Under the pieces are notes generated by a model that saw only the letters and a program-made list of their open reading frames with translations, was not told the DNA's origin and searched no databases. Positions 7,181 to 16,260 of a DNA stretch of 64,000 bases are shown one piece after another (position 1 is the stretch's first letter; every line of letters begins with the position of its first letter). A program made the translations under genes and the position numbers. This DNA is from JBNKFV01 sp050289485 (GTDB lineage: Bacteria; Pseudomonadota; Gammaproteobacteria; Pseudomonadales; Cellvibrionaceae): assembly GCA_050289485.1 (NCBI GenBank), contig JBNKFV010000005.1, forward strand, positions 124,001 to 188,000. The letters are read 5' to 3'.

Positions 7181-8716
7181 GTGAATAAGGTATCAGAGGG
7201 CGCAACACGGTGGCTAAATACCATTGAAAGGCTGGGTAACCGGTTGCCACATCCTACCCTTATTTTTGTCTATCTTTGCCTGTTTGTGGTGCTGTTGTCT
7301 GCATTGATGACGGCCTTGCAGGTGAGTGCTGTGCATCCACTCACTGGCGCCACCGTAACGTCGAAAAATCTGGTGAGTAGTGAGGGGTTACGCTGGTGGC
7401 TTACTCATGCGGTCACTAATTTTACCCACTTTGCACCGGTGGGCACGGTGTTGGTGGCCATTCTGGGCATTGGCATTGCCGACCGCAGTGGATTGCTGGC
7501 TGCCGTATTGCGATCGGTTGTGGAAAAGGCATCCGGCCGGGGGTTAACGTTTGCTGTCGTGTTGGCTGGCGTGCTTTCCAGTCTCGCCGCTGATACAGGG
7601 TACGTGGTACTGATTCCTCTGGCCGCCATGGCATTTAAAAGTGCCGGTCGAGCACCATTACTGGGTATTTTTGCGGCGTTTGCCGGTGTTTCCGGGGGCT
7701 ACAGTGCTAATCTACTGATAGGTCCGCTGGATGCTATGTTAGCGGGTATTTCTACCGAAGCCGCGCGTGTGGTTGCCCCTGCTTACCAGGTGAATGCGAC
7801 CGGCAATTATTACTTTATCGTCGTATCCACGCTGCTGGTGGCCCTAGTTGGCACCTGGGTAACCGAGCGTATCGTTGCCAAGCGCTTTGAGAGTGCCGAA
7901 AACCTGTCTGGTGGTTCTACTGATGCCGTTGCGGGTGGTGACCCGGCCGCGCGTACAAAAGGCTTGCGCGCCGTGGGCGTGTTTACTGCGTTGTTTGTTC
8001 TGTTGCTGTTATGGGCAACGGTGCCAGAGGTGGGTGTATTGCGTAACCCGGAAACGGGGAGTTTGTTAAAGTCGCCTTTTATCTCTGGCATTGTGGTGCT
8101 TATCGCACTGTACGCGGGGTTGGCCGGTTGTGTGTTTGGTGTGGTGAGCGGCGAGTTTGCACGCTCATCTGATGTGGTTGAGGGTATGGAAGCCGCCATG
8201 GCAACCATGGCGGGTTACCTGGTATTGATGTTCTTTGCTGCCCAGTTTGTTAACGCCTTCTCATGGAGCCAGTTGGGCACCATTGCTGCCATTCGAGGGG
8301 CAGAGGGCTTGCAATGGCTCAACCCCAGTGCGGGCACACTGCTGGTACTGTTTGTCTTGCTGGCTGCGTTGATTAACCTGTTGATTGGCAGTGCCTCGGC
8401 AAAATGGGCGTTGATAGCCCCTATTTTTGTGCCCATGTTTCTGTTGGTGGGTATCTCGCCGGAGGCTGCGCAAATGGCGTACCGGGTGGGTGACAGCAGT
8501 ACCAATATCATCACCCCGCTAATGCCGTATTTTGGGGTAGTGGTGGCCTTTATGCAGCGCTATGAGCCGAAGGCCGGAATTGGAACTATGATGGCTGCCA
8601 TGCTGCCCTACAGTATAGCGCTGCTGGTGGGTTGGACGCTGCTGTTGCTGGTGTGGGTGCTGGCAGACTTGCCGCTAGGCCCCGGCGCCTCGATGTTTGT
8701 TGAACTGGCACAGTAA
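7181..8716 (+). CDS. AbgT-family transporter
   Basis: A 511-residue polytopic inner-membrane transporter of the AbgT/MtrF family, whose members import p-aminobenzoyl-glutamate or export sulfonamides using ion gradients. Family landmarks: NRLPHPTLIFVYLCLFVVLLSA at the N-terminus, LSSLAADTGYVVLIPLAAM, GVSGGYSANLLIGPLDAMLAGISTEAA, and GSASAKWALIAPIFVPMFLLVGISPE with RVGDSSTNIITPLMPYF near the C-terminus. The GTG start at 7181 follows GGAGAAGG; the upstream ATG in frame has no RBS. It is followed after 12 bases by a tiny membrane protein gene. Substrate not determinable here. Confidence 0.92.
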   Translation: MNKVSEGATRWLNTIERLGNRLPHPTLIFVYLCLFVVLLSALMTALQVSAVHPLTGATVTSKNLVSSEGLRWWLTHAVTNFTHFAPVGTVLVAILGIGIADRSGLLAAVLRSVVEKASGRGLTFAVVLAGVLSSLAADTGYVVLIPLAAMAFKSAGRAPLLGIFAAFAGVSGGYSANLLIGPLDAMLAGISTEAARVVAPAYQVNATGNYYFIVVSTLLVALVGTWVTERIVAKRFESAENLSGGSTDAVAGGDPAARTKGLRAVGVFTALFVLLLLWATVPEVGVLRNPETGSLLKSPFISGIVVLIALYAGLAGCVFGVVSGEFARSSDVVEGMEAAMATMAGYLVLMFFAAQFVNAFSWSQLGTIAAIRGAEGLQWLNPSAGTLLVLFVLLAALINLLIGSASAKWALIAPIFVPMFLLVGISPEAAQMAYRVGDSSTNIITPLMPYFGVVVAFMQRYEPKAGIGTMMAAMLPYSIALLVGWTLLLLVWVLADLPLGPGASMFVELAQ

Positions 8717-8728
8717 AAGGGGGATTGT

Positions 8729-8905
8729 ATGAACTTATTGATCATTCTGGGGTGCTTGTTTTTAGGGTTGCTGATACTGGTTCCGTTGGCTGAACGTTTT
8801 GGCAAAACGCAGTCGCCAGACACGATGCGCTCCATGAGTCGCTGGGTGATTCCCTTGGTGGCTTTATTGTTGATTTTGCAGATTCTTAAGTACTACGTGT
8901 TTTAG
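8729..8905 (+). CDS. 58-residue two-helix membrane protein downstream of abgT
   Basis: A short gene with a strong RBS (AGGGGG at 8718-8723) six bases before the ATG. The protein has an N-terminal hydrophobic helix (LLIILGCLFLGLLILVPLAERFG), a short polar linker (KTQSPDTMRSMSR) and a second helix (WVIPLVALLLILQILKYY). The 12-base gap to the AbgT-type gene implies one transcript and suggests an accessory subunit of the transporter, which is inference. I do not recognise a family. Confidence 0.7.
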   Translation: MNLLIILGCLFLGLLILVPLAERFGKTQSPDTMRSMSRWVIPLVALLLILQILKYYVF

Positions 8906-8977
8906 CGTTAGTCCGTTGGTTTTTTTAAGGCGCCGCCTTAAACGTTTGCGCTGGCGTGCCGATACACATAGCATGAC

Positions 8978-9027
8978 TATTAACCTGGCAATCAAATAGC
9001 AGAATCCTTCGCTATTTGATGGTTGCC
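8978..9027. repeat. Variant of the intergenic palindrome with extended hairpin
   Basis: TATTAACCTGGCAA (the left arm of the 35-nt repeat) runs into TCAAATAGC, which pairs across a 10-nt loop with GCTATTTGA, followed by TGGTTGCC. The same design, left arm plus long stem containing AAATAG/CTATTT, recurs at 55731-55774. The remainder of the 8906-9203 gap holds only a small GGCCTG/CAGGCC hairpin (9162-9185) before the chemoreceptor gene. Confidence 0.5.
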
Positions 9028-9203
9028 CCCAAAAATCTGCAGAATTTGCCAAACCCCTTGATTTTTAGGGGCTCGGCAAGCTTTTAGCCCAATGAATAAG
9101 GTAAATAAGTATTGGGCAAACGGACGGTGAAATTCGAGGGAGTGGTCTGTCTTTGATCGTTGGCCTGCACCCTTGGGTACAGGCCTTTAACCTGGATTAA
9201 TAC

Positions 9204-10772
9204 ATGCGTAATAATGGCCCCGTCAATAACCGTGAAGTGGTGCTGAGTAGCGACGAAGAAATCGTCTCGGCTACCGACCTTCGTGGCGCAATTACTTTTG
9301 TTAACAATACTTTTTGTCGTATCGCCGGTTTTGAGAGAGATGAGCTGCTAAAGCAGCCGCACAATATTGTGCGGCATCCCGATATGCCGCCGCAGGCATT
9401 TGACATGCTGTGGACAGCCATCAAGCGCGGCGAACCGTGGATGGGACTGGTGAAAAACCGCTGTAAAGACGGTGGTTTTTACTGGGTGAACGCTTATGTC
9501 ACCCCGTTAATAGATAACGGGCAGGTGGTAGGGTACGAGTCAGTACGGCGCAAACCGTCTGCTGAAACCCGTGCCCGAGCTGAGGCCGTCTATGCGCGCC
9601 TGAATGCTGGCAACAGCCCCTTTACCTTCGCCCAACGCTGGCTGCCAACTATCGTTAATTCCGCCTGGGTGGCATTGTTATTTCTGCTGTTGTCGTGGGC
9701 TACGCTGTTTTTTGTAGGCGGCGGCCCTCTGGCGTATGGGTTAACTGCCGTGGTGTCGATAGGGTTGGGCGCTGCGGTTTACCAAATGCTGATCAACTAC
9801 CTGGCCGCGGTAAAAGGATTGGTAGGCAAAATGCACCAAGACCCTCTCGCCACCTATATTTTTACTGGGCGTACAGATTTAGTCGGCGAACTGGCTTTTG
9901 CTCAGATTGCTCAGCAGGCGCGCCTGCAAACGGCTTTGGGGCGTTTTCGGGTAGCTGCACACGAGCTGATGCAGCGGGCAGAAGCTGCAGAACAGCGGGC
10001 ACAGCAAACCAATGACGGTATGCATCGCCAACGGCAGGAAACCAGCCAGGTTGCCACTGCCATGCAGCAGATGTCTCTGGCTGTGCAAGAAGTGGCTTCT
10101 GGCGCTAATCAGACTTCCTCTGCCACCAAAGACGCCTTGACCGAGGTGAACAGTGGTACGGTGGTTCTCAGTGGTGCTGGCAAGGCATTAGAAAATTTGT
10201 CTTCCACGGTAGCAACGCTGGGCAGTGTGGTGGAAAAACTCTCGGAAGACAGTGGTCGTATTTCTTCCGTGATTGATGTGATCCGAGGTATCGCTGAGCA
10301 AACCAACCTGTTGGCTTTGAATGCGGCTATTGAAGCAGCGCGTGCCGGTGAGCAAGGGCGGGGGTTTGCGGTAGTGGCTGACGAGGTACGTACCCTGGCG
10401 CAACGCACCCAGGAATCTACCCGGCATATTCAGGATATTATCGAAACCCTGGGGCGTGCCACGGAAGATGCTTCTACCAGTATGGCCGATTGTCAGCAAT
10501 TAACCGATACCAGTGTGGTTGAAATGGGTAATGTGAATGAGGCGCTCGAAAGAATCTCTTCAGCCGTGAATTCGATTGAGCAAATGTCGCATCAGATTGC
10601 TGCCGCTGCTGAAGAGCAATCTGCCATGGCGGTTGAAATCGAGCGCAATACGCAGGCCATTTCATCGATTTCTGATGAAACCGAAAGGGCCTCTCACGAT
10701 GTGGCCACGCTCAACAAAGAAGCGGCCGATCTGGCCGGTAAGCAATTTTTGCTGGTAGAACGCTTTACGTAA
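9204..10772 (+). CDS. PAS-domain methyl-accepting chemotaxis protein (Aer-like)
   Basis: A 522-residue chemoreceptor. An N-terminal cytosolic PAS domain (about residues 15-115; ITFVNNTFCRIAGFERDELLKQPHNIVRHPDMP is the typical Aer/PAS_3 signature), two closely spaced membrane helices (about 150-195) with almost no periplasmic loop, a helical linker in place of a clear HAMP, and an MCP signalling domain with hairpin tip EQTNLLALNAAIEAARAGEQGRGFAVVADEVR near 360-395. Aer-type receptors sense redox or energy through a PAS-bound flavin; here the cofactor is inferred. It stands alone, with a strong bidirectional terminator after it. Confidence 0.93.
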   Translation: MRNNGPVNNREVVLSSDEEIVSATDLRGAITFVNNTFCRIAGFERDELLKQPHNIVRHPDMPPQAFDMLWTAIKRGEPWMGLVKNRCKDGGFYWVNAYVTPLIDNGQVVGYESVRRKPSAETRARAEAVYARLNAGNSPFTFAQRWLPTIVNSAWVALLFLLLSWATLFFVGGGPLAYGLTAVVSIGLGAAVYQMLINYLAAVKGLVGKMHQDPLATYIFTGRTDLVGELAFAQIAQQARLQTALGRFRVAAHELMQRAEAAEQRAQQTNDGMHRQRQETSQVATAMQQMSLAVQEVASGANQTSSATKDALTEVNSGTVVLSGAGKALENLSSTVATLGSVVEKLSEDSGRISSVIDVIRGIAEQTNLLALNAAIEAARAGEQGRGFAVVADEVRTLAQRTQESTRHIQDIIETLGRATEDASTSMADCQQLTDTSVVEMGNVNEALERISSAVNSIEQMSHQIAAAAEEQSAMAVEIERNTQAISSISDETERASHDVATLNKEAADLAGKQFLLVERFT

Positions 10773-10796
10773 ATTCTAGGTGTGCTAAGTACCCAT

Positions 10797-10824
10797 AAAA
10801 AGCCACCTATTACAGGTGGCTTTT
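10797..10824. terminator. Bidirectional rho-independent terminator
   Basis: AAAAGCCACCT and AGGTGGCTTTT form a perfect stem around ATTAC, with A-run and T-run on either side. It serves the chemoreceptor (+) and the convergent ompW (-). Confidence 0.9.
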
Positions 10825-10858
10825 GGGTCTGGTGATTAGTACTTAGCGTAGAGCTTTC

Positions 10859-11536
10859 TTAGAACGCGTAACCTACAGACAGTGTGTAAACGAATGGGTC
10901 GATATCCACACTGGTGGTGACTTCACTGCCGCCGTCGAGGCTGATAGTGGCATCGGTTTCGATGCTGATCCAGCGCACAGAAGCATTAACCAGCCAGTTA
11001 TCGTTAAGTTTGTAGTCAAAGCCTGCCTGCGCCGCCAAACCGAAGGAGTTATCCAGTTTCAGGTTGTTGGCACCAAAGCCGTCTTTCAGTGCGCCGCTGA
11101 CATTTTCATCAAAAAATACGGTGTAGTTTAAACCAGCGCCAACATAAGGCATAAACGCACTACCGGTGTTGAAATAGTAGTTGGCGCTCAGGGTTGGTGG
11201 CAGGTGTTTTGTGTCACCCACTGGTACACCGCTGATAGACCCGCTGCCGTCAATGTCGTGTTTGAATGGCGTGGCGGCCAAAAGCTCAATACCCAAGCTG
11301 GGGCTGAGCATGTACTGAATGTTTAACCCCAGCTGCGCGTTGTTATCTACACTAACACCACTGGTAGTACCAAAAAATGCACCGCCATCATTGTCCAAAC
11401 TGACAACGCTACTGGACTCATCAGGGGAAACCTGAGTTACACCTGCGCGTACAACCCAGTCACCGGCTTCATAGGCGAGTGCAGAAAAAGATAAACCGAT
11501 ACCAGAGATCAGACCCACTACAGTGCTTGCCTTCAT
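10859..11536 (-). CDS. ompW: OmpW family outer-membrane protein
   Basis: A 225-residue eight-stranded outer-membrane beta-barrel thought to pass small hydrophobic molecules. A Sec signal peptide (MKASTVVGLISGIGLSFSALA) precedes AGDWVVRAGVTQVSPDESSS, the usual mature OmpW N-terminus. LGIELLAATPFKHDI, LPPTLSANYYF and PYVGAGLNYTVFF are family blocks, and the chain ends in a terminal aromatic residue (SVGYAF) as outer-membrane barrels do. It is monocistronic, with a long AT-rich leader upstream. Confidence 0.92.
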   Translation of the reverse strand: MKASTVVGLISGIGLSFSALAYEAGDWVVRAGVTQVSPDESSSVVSLDNDGGAFFGTTSGVSVDNNAQLGLNIQYMLSPSLGIELLAATPFKHDIDGSGSISGVPVGDTKHLPPTLSANYYFNTGSAFMPYVGAGLNYTVFFDENVSGALKDGFGANNLKLDNSFGLAAQAGFDYKLNDNWLVNASVRWISIETDATISLDGGSEVTTSVDIDPFVYTLSVGYAF

Positions 11537-11778
11537 AACATGTTCTCCAAACTTCGTCGTATAGAATGTGTTGTTGTGAGGCTATTAGAACGTGTGGGAG
11601 TATCAGTACAGTTGATTTATAACAAGTAAAAGGGGGGTAGTGGCGGCGTTTTGCGCGGCTACTTGATATAGCGCAATTGCAATGGCACATGGTACCCGTG
11701 AAAAAAGTACCCAGTAAAAAAATGGGCGGCACTCGTGAATAAGTGGCCGCCCATGTATTGGAAAAATACGGTGGTATT

Positions 11779-12108
11779 TTAGTGGTGATGGTTTTTTGCA
11801 CAGTTCATGCAAATAGTTGTGTGTGGCACTGCATTGAGCCGGTGAATGCCAATCAGGTGTCCGCAGCGTTTGCAGCTGCCTTGGGTAGGGTTGCCCACTT
11901 TATTGAGCGCGTGTTTGATGCGTTTGAGTTCCTGCAAAGCGTGCAGAGCCTGTTGTTCCATGCGGTCATCAATCATTGATCCTACCAGTGAACCATCGCT
12001 GTAGGCGGTGGCCTGGCTGAAAGACATGTCAGTGATAATTCGGTTGAGGCGGTCTTCCAGTTGTTGTTGTTTGTTTAATAAAACCTGCCTTACTTTAAAT
12101 GTTTGCAT
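11779..12108 (-). CDS. DksA/TraR C4-type zinc-finger protein
   Basis: A 109-residue small DksA/TraR-family protein. It has an N-terminal coiled-coil segment (VRQVLLNKQQQLEDRLNRI) and a C-terminal zinc finger with CKRC and CMNC pairs about 17 residues apart. The family binds RNA polymerase through the secondary channel. The start at 12108 (MQTFKVRQVL) is chosen over a longer upstream frame because that N-terminus is unlike the family and the shorter form has normal length. It is divergent from the mgtE-type gene. Shorter than true DksA (about 150 residues), so closer to the YbiI/TraR-like subgroup. Confidence 0.82.
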   Translation of the reverse strand: MQTFKVRQVLLNKQQQLEDRLNRIITDMSFSQATAYSDGSLVGSMIDDRMEQQALHALQELKRIKHALNKVGNPTQGSCKRCGHLIGIHRLNAVPHTTICMNCAKNHHH

Positions 12109-12222
12109 ACAATAACCTGAAAGATTGGTAGCGCATGAATAGCTGTACAGACAGTCCCAGCTCATTGGCACAGGGTAAGCATTTTCTGGCGCGGCAATAT
12201 TGCGCCAGATCAATTAAAACGG

Positions 12223-13620
12223 ATGGTAGACAAGAGAGTAGTTATGGCCGACGCTGAGCAAACGCCTGATCTCAACATAGATGACGATGTATTACTGGCC
12301 GAAACGCTGAATCGTGTTGTCAGTCGGTTACGAGATACCGACGAAGGCGAGTCGGTCAACGATTTACTGAAAGACCTTGACGATGAAGCTATTGGGCACC
12401 TGCTTGAGTCGGTGCCAGCTGATCTGCGTAGCCGTGTATGGGGCTACTTACCGCCAGAGCGCTACTGGCCGGTTATCAGTGGCCTGCAGCACGACACTAT
12501 TTCCAACCTGGTGGGTCGGCTCGACGACGCTGGCCGTGATTTGTTACGGCGTAACGCAACCGCCAGTAACCTGTTGGTATTCGCCGATGCGTTGCCTGAT
12601 GCCATGGTGGATGCCATTCTGCTGGATCAGGATGAAGACATCGCCGACGACCTGCAGCAGGCTCTGCAATATGAAGAGTCTCAGGTTGGTCGATACCTGA
12701 ACAAAAATATTATGCGCGTAAGGCCGCGAGTGAGTCTGGCGTCGTTCGTAGAGCGCTGGAAAAAGCGTGAAGAAGTGTGCGCGGCCTACGTGGTTGAAGC
12801 CAGCGGTGAAATTGTTGGCCATATTCCTCTGGATAAAGCCTTGCGCCTGGCGGATGAACGCCCCGTGCGTGAGATTGCCGAGCCGGTGGTAGCGTTTGAC
12901 CACGACGACGAATGGGAAGACCTGATTGACGAAGTCGGTGCCGACGACCAGCTTGCCTGGTATCCCGTTGTGCGGGCAGGCAAGGTAGTGGGTGCGGTGC
13001 CGGTGTCGGCGATGCTGTGGGAGTTGCAAGACCGTATGGTAGCTGCCGCCATTAACGACAGCCCCGCTGGTGAGGAAGATCTGTTTACGCCGGTGAGCAT
13101 TGCCGCACGTATGCGTGCCATCTGGTTATGCGTTAACCTGGCCACGGCGTTTTTGGCCTCGTGGGTAATCGGCTGGTTCGAGATTGCTCTCCAGCAGGTG
13201 GTGGCGCTGGCTATTTTGATGCCGGTAGTGGCCAGTATGGGGGGGATTGCAGGTAGCCAAACGCTGGCCGTTGCACTGCGTGGTTTGGCTTTAAACCATA
13301 TTACCAATGCCAACATCCGCTTGTTATTGAATAAGGAAATGCGCATTGCCGCACTCAATGGCGTTTTGTTAGGGCTGTTGATCGCCGTTGTCGTGGGCAT
13401 ATGGTTTGACTCGGTCACACTGGGGGCCATTATTCTGGTGGCCATTGTGATTAACAGCCTGGCGGCAGCATCGTCGGGCACACTGATCCCCTTTATATTG
13501 GCCAAGTTTAAGATCGACCCGGCTATCTCTGGCGCGGTGATTCTCACCACGGTAACCGATGTGGTGGGATTCATGATTTTTCTCGGGCTGGGTAGCCTGA
13601 TACTGGTTCACGGCGTTTGA
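12223..13620 (+). CDS. mgtE: MgtE-type magnesium transporter
   Basis: A 465-residue Mg2+ channel or transporter. An N-terminal MgtE_N helical domain (DLLKDLDDEAIGHLLESVPADLRSRVWGYLPPERYWPVI), a CBS-type regulatory region (about 150-265), then five membrane helices containing PVVASMGGIAGSQTLAVALRGLAL, the family's selectivity signature, and a C-terminal SAASSGTLIPFILAKFKIDPA-like block. An ATG at 12244 is an alternative start; neither has a strong RBS. It heads a run of membrane genes including a corA-type gene, giving two unrelated Mg2+ systems side by side. Confidence 0.92.
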   Translation: MVDKRVVMADAEQTPDLNIDDDVLLAETLNRVVSRLRDTDEGESVNDLLKDLDDEAIGHLLESVPADLRSRVWGYLPPERYWPVISGLQHDTISNLVGRLDDAGRDLLRRNATASNLLVFADALPDAMVDAILLDQDEDIADDLQQALQYEESQVGRYLNKNIMRVRPRVSLASFVERWKKREEVCAAYVVEASGEIVGHIPLDKALRLADERPVREIAEPVVAFDHDDEWEDLIDEVGADDQLAWYPVVRAGKVVGAVPVSAMLWELQDRMVAAAINDSPAGEEDLFTPVSIAARMRAIWLCVNLATAFLASWVIGWFEIALQQVVALAILMPVVASMGGIAGSQTLAVALRGLALNHITNANIRLLLNKEMRIAALNGVLLGLLIAVVVGIWFDSVTLGAIILVAIVINSLAAASSGTLIPFILAKFKIDPAISGAVILTTVTDVVGFMIFLGLGSLILVHGV

Positions 13621-13645
13621 TGGCTTGCCCTAGGATAGGCTCCCG

Positions 13646-14290
13646 ATGATGTGGACATTTAACCTGTATTTTTTGCCGGCGTTTTTTCTGGCCGTGGCCT
13701 TGGGATACACCGTTTTCATTGTGCGAGCCACCCGGCGTCGAGGGTATCCGGTTGCTCACCTGGGCCAGCGTTTTAGCCTGCATTGGTGGAATCATCGGAC
13801 TTTTCGTGTTTTTCGTATTCTTATTACGTTGTGTTGTGTGGCTCGGTTGTTCAATCCAGTGTGGGTCGACCATTGGATTGTGGCAGTGCCAGCGCCCGCT
13901 TGGGTGTTGTTGTTAGGTGATGTGTTGTTGGTGGGTGGCCTGGCAATAGTGATTGGCGCTACGCGCCAGTTGAACCAGAGCTGGCAGTCGGGTATTAATC
14001 CGCAACAGCACGAACCACTGGTGCGCGAAGGGCTGTATCGTTTGTCTCGTAACCCGTCGTTTATCGGTGTGCTGATGGCACAGTTGGGCTTCTTTCTCGC
14101 GTTGCCGTCTTTTTTTTCGTTGCTGTGTTTAGGCTTGGGCTGGGTAACCATTTGGTTGCAAACCGGGCTGGAAGAGCGTCACCTGAAAAAAGCACACAAC
14201 TACGCCTATCAGCAATACTGCCTGTCGGTCACTCGCTGGCTAAACTGGCAGTCAGTGAAAGCGGGTTACCGATTATTACAAGGGAGCTAG
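13646..14290 (+). CDS. Isoprenylcysteine-methyltransferase-like integral membrane protein
   Basis: A 214-residue polytopic membrane protein. The C-terminal half carries GLYRLSRNPSFIGVLMAQLGFFLALPS and then EERHLKKAHNYAYQQYC, matching the SAM-binding core of the ICMT/PEMT-like membrane methyltransferase families (R-x-P-x-Y/F-x-G and EE-x-x-L). The natural substrate of the bacterial members is mostly unknown. It lies between mgtE and corA with short gaps (25 and 20 bases), suggesting one transcript. Confident on family, not on reaction. Confidence 0.75.
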   Translation: MMWTFNLYFLPAFFLAVALGYTVFIVRATRRRGYPVAHLGQRFSLHWWNHRTFRVFRILITLCCVARLFNPVWVDHWIVAVPAPAWVLLLGDVLLVGGLAIVIGATRQLNQSWQSGINPQQHEPLVREGLYRLSRNPSFIGVLMAQLGFFLALPSFFSLLCLGLGWVTIWLQTGLEERHLKKAHNYAYQQYCLSVTRWLNWQSVKAGYRLLQGS

Positions 14291-14310
14291 GGCTCTAACA
14301 TAAGAGTTGA

Positions 14311-15282
14311 ATGCGAATGATAAAAACCTACTGGTTAAACGATGGGCAATTACAGGTTGGTGATAAAAGCCAAATTGAACAGTGGAAGACCACGCCTGAG
14401 AGCAAAATCTGGGTAGATATCGAGTCCACCGATGATGAGCTCAAACGCAGTGTGTTGCTGGAGCTTGGCTGTCACCACCTGGCAGTGAAAGATGCGCTAC
14501 GTGATCGGCATCCGCCCAAGCTGGAGACATTTGATTCGCATCTGTTTATTTTGTATCGCGGCATTCGCAACGTAGGTGACCGCTTAGACTTCTCCTATCA
14601 GTCGATAGGTTTTTTTGTTGGCGAGCGTTATCTGATTACGGTGCACCTAGACCGATCACTAGGCATTAATGCTATGCTCAAACAGGAAAGCTTTACCTCC
14701 TACCTTGCCTCGCCATTGACGCTGGCCTTGCAGATTATGCATAGCTCTGCGGGAGTCTACCTGGAAAATATTCTTGATTTTGAAAATTTGCTCAGTGACA
14801 AAGAAGACCAACTGTATGAGCGAGGTAGCGACCAGCTGCTGGCCGAGTTGGCCTCTTATAAGGCCAAGCTAATTAAAGTGCGCCGGGTGTTTAACTATCA
14901 CGAGGGTATTACCGAGGAGTTAAAAGCACTGCGTGACGAAGAAATAGCGGTACCTTTGGCCGATAGCGAACACCACCTCAATGACCTGCATGACCGCTTC
15001 GAACGCCTGCACAGCCTCACGCAAATGCACTACGATATTTGTAGCGACATGATCGATAGCTATTTATCCATCGCCTCACATCAGCTTAACGTTACCATGC
15101 GGGTGTTAACCGTGATTACGGCGATTTTTGTACCCCTGGGTTTTCTCGCAGGGCTTTATGGAATGAACTTCGACTATATTCCTGAGCTACGATTTCACTA
15201 TGGGTACTTTGTGTTGTTGGGTGTAATGCTGTGTACAGCACTCGGCTTGATTGCATTCTTTAAATATAAAAAATGGTTTTAA
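14311..15282 (+). CDS. corA: CorA-family divalent metal transporter
   Basis: A 323-residue pentameric Mg2+/Co2+ or Zn2+ channel protein. A large N-terminal cytosolic alpha/beta domain, a long helix, then two C-terminal membrane helices with the YGMN selectivity motif at about residues 283-287 (GFLAGLYGMNFDYIPEL) and a basic tail (FKYKKWF). The NFDYIPEL loop replaces the more usual NF-x-x-MPEL. It is third in the mgtE run. Whether it carries Mg2+ or Zn2+ (ZntB-like) cannot be decided from sequence. Confidence 0.9.
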   Translation: MRMIKTYWLNDGQLQVGDKSQIEQWKTTPESKIWVDIESTDDELKRSVLLELGCHHLAVKDALRDRHPPKLETFDSHLFILYRGIRNVGDRLDFSYQSIGFFVGERYLITVHLDRSLGINAMLKQESFTSYLASPLTLALQIMHSSAGVYLENILDFENLLSDKEDQLYERGSDQLLAELASYKAKLIKVRRVFNYHEGITEELKALRDEEIAVPLADSEHHLNDLHDRFERLHSLTQMHYDICSDMIDSYLSIASHQLNVTMRVLTVITAIFVPLGFLAGLYGMNFDYIPELRFHYGYFVLLGVMLCTALGLIAFFKYKKWF

Positions 15283-15321
15283 CCGCGGTTTCTAAAGCCA
15301 GCGTACAAGGTGAGATATAAA

Positions 15322-16260
15322 ATGAAAGAAGGTGAGCTGATTGCTGAAGGCATTTGGAACAAAGTGTTGTTCACTATTGGTGACTACCATTTGATGGTAA
15401 GCCAGCTGTGTATCGCCATACTTATCTTGTTGTTAACGTTTATTCTCTCGTCGTTGTTTGATCAAGCTATTCGCCGTGTTGCTCTTACCCGTGCGCTGAT
15501 TACTATGGCGCAGGCTTACATTGTTGGGCGGTTTGTGCGCTACACCGTACTGGTTGTTGGCTTCGTGCTGTCTATTTCGGCGCTGGGTATTGATGTGAGC
15601 AAGCTGGCGTTGGTAGCCAGTGCGCTGGGTATTGGTATTGGTTTGGGGTTGCAGGGTATTGTTAATAACTTTGTCTCGGGCTTGGCCATTCTGCTGGAAA
15701 AAACCTTAAAGGTGGGTGATTTTGTGGAACTCGATTCCGGTGTAACCGGCGAGGTCATCGAAATTAATATGCGCGCCACCTTGATTCGCACCAACGACAA
15801 TGTTGATATTCTCATTCCCAATGCCGAACTCACCAGTGGCCAGGTGATTAACTGGACCTTGGCCGAAAACGTGCGCCGTTTTCGTATTCCCTTTGGTGTT
15901 GCCTACGGTAGCGATAAAACGCTGGTAAAAAAAGCCGCATTGGAAGCAGCTGCCGCGGTTAAATATACCCTCGAGGAGCCCGGTCGCGAACCACAAGTGT
16001 GGATGACCGGCTTTGGTGACAGCAGTTTGAATTTTACCTTGGGGGTGTGGGTAATGCCGGAACAGGTGAAACGGCCAACGGCGATTACCTCTGATTATTT
16101 ATGGGCATTAGACGATGCTCTCGGTAAGTACGGTATTGAAATTCCTTTCCCGCAGCGCGATTTGCATATTCGTTCCAGCGAGCCGGTTTATTCAGTGGCT
16201 AATGCTCAGCCCGTTGTGAAGCCCGTTGTGAAGCCCGCTGCAAAACCCGGTAACGATTAA
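15322..16260 (+). CDS. MscS-family mechanosensitive channel
   Basis: A 312-residue small-conductance channel. Three N-terminal helices, the third being the glycine/alanine-rich pore helix (KLALVASALGIGIGLGLQGIVNNFVSGLAIL), then the beta domain (LKVGDFVELDSGVTGEVIEINMRATLIRTNDNVDILIPNAEL) and an alpha/beta C-terminal domain, with a Pro/Val/Lys-rich tail (QPVVKPVVKPAAKP). Start at 15322, nine bases after AAGGTG; a GTG at 15310 is possible. Its last four bases overlap the end of the convergent rimB-type gene. Likely part of an osmotic and Mg2+ homeostasis transcript. Confidence 0.9.
   Translation: MKEGELIAEGIWNKVLFTIGDYHLMVSQLCIAILILLLTFILSSLFDQAIRRVALTRALITMAQAYIVGRFVRYTVLVVGFVLSISALGIDVSKLALVASALGIGIGLGLQGIVNNFVSGLAILLEKTLKVGDFVELDSGVTGEVIEINMRATLIRTNDNVDILIPNAELTSGQVINWTLAENVRRFRIPFGVAYGSDKTLVKKAALEAAAAVKYTLEEPGREPQVWMTGFGDSSLNFTLGVWVMPEQVKRPTAITSDYLWALDDALGKYGIEIPFPQRDLHIRSSEPVYSVANAQPVVKPVVKPAAKPGND

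Noticed and set aside
12786..13574. 262-residue leftward frame opposite mgtE
   Set aside because: Antisense shadow of a clear transporter gene; low-complexity Thr/Ser/Ala-rich translation.
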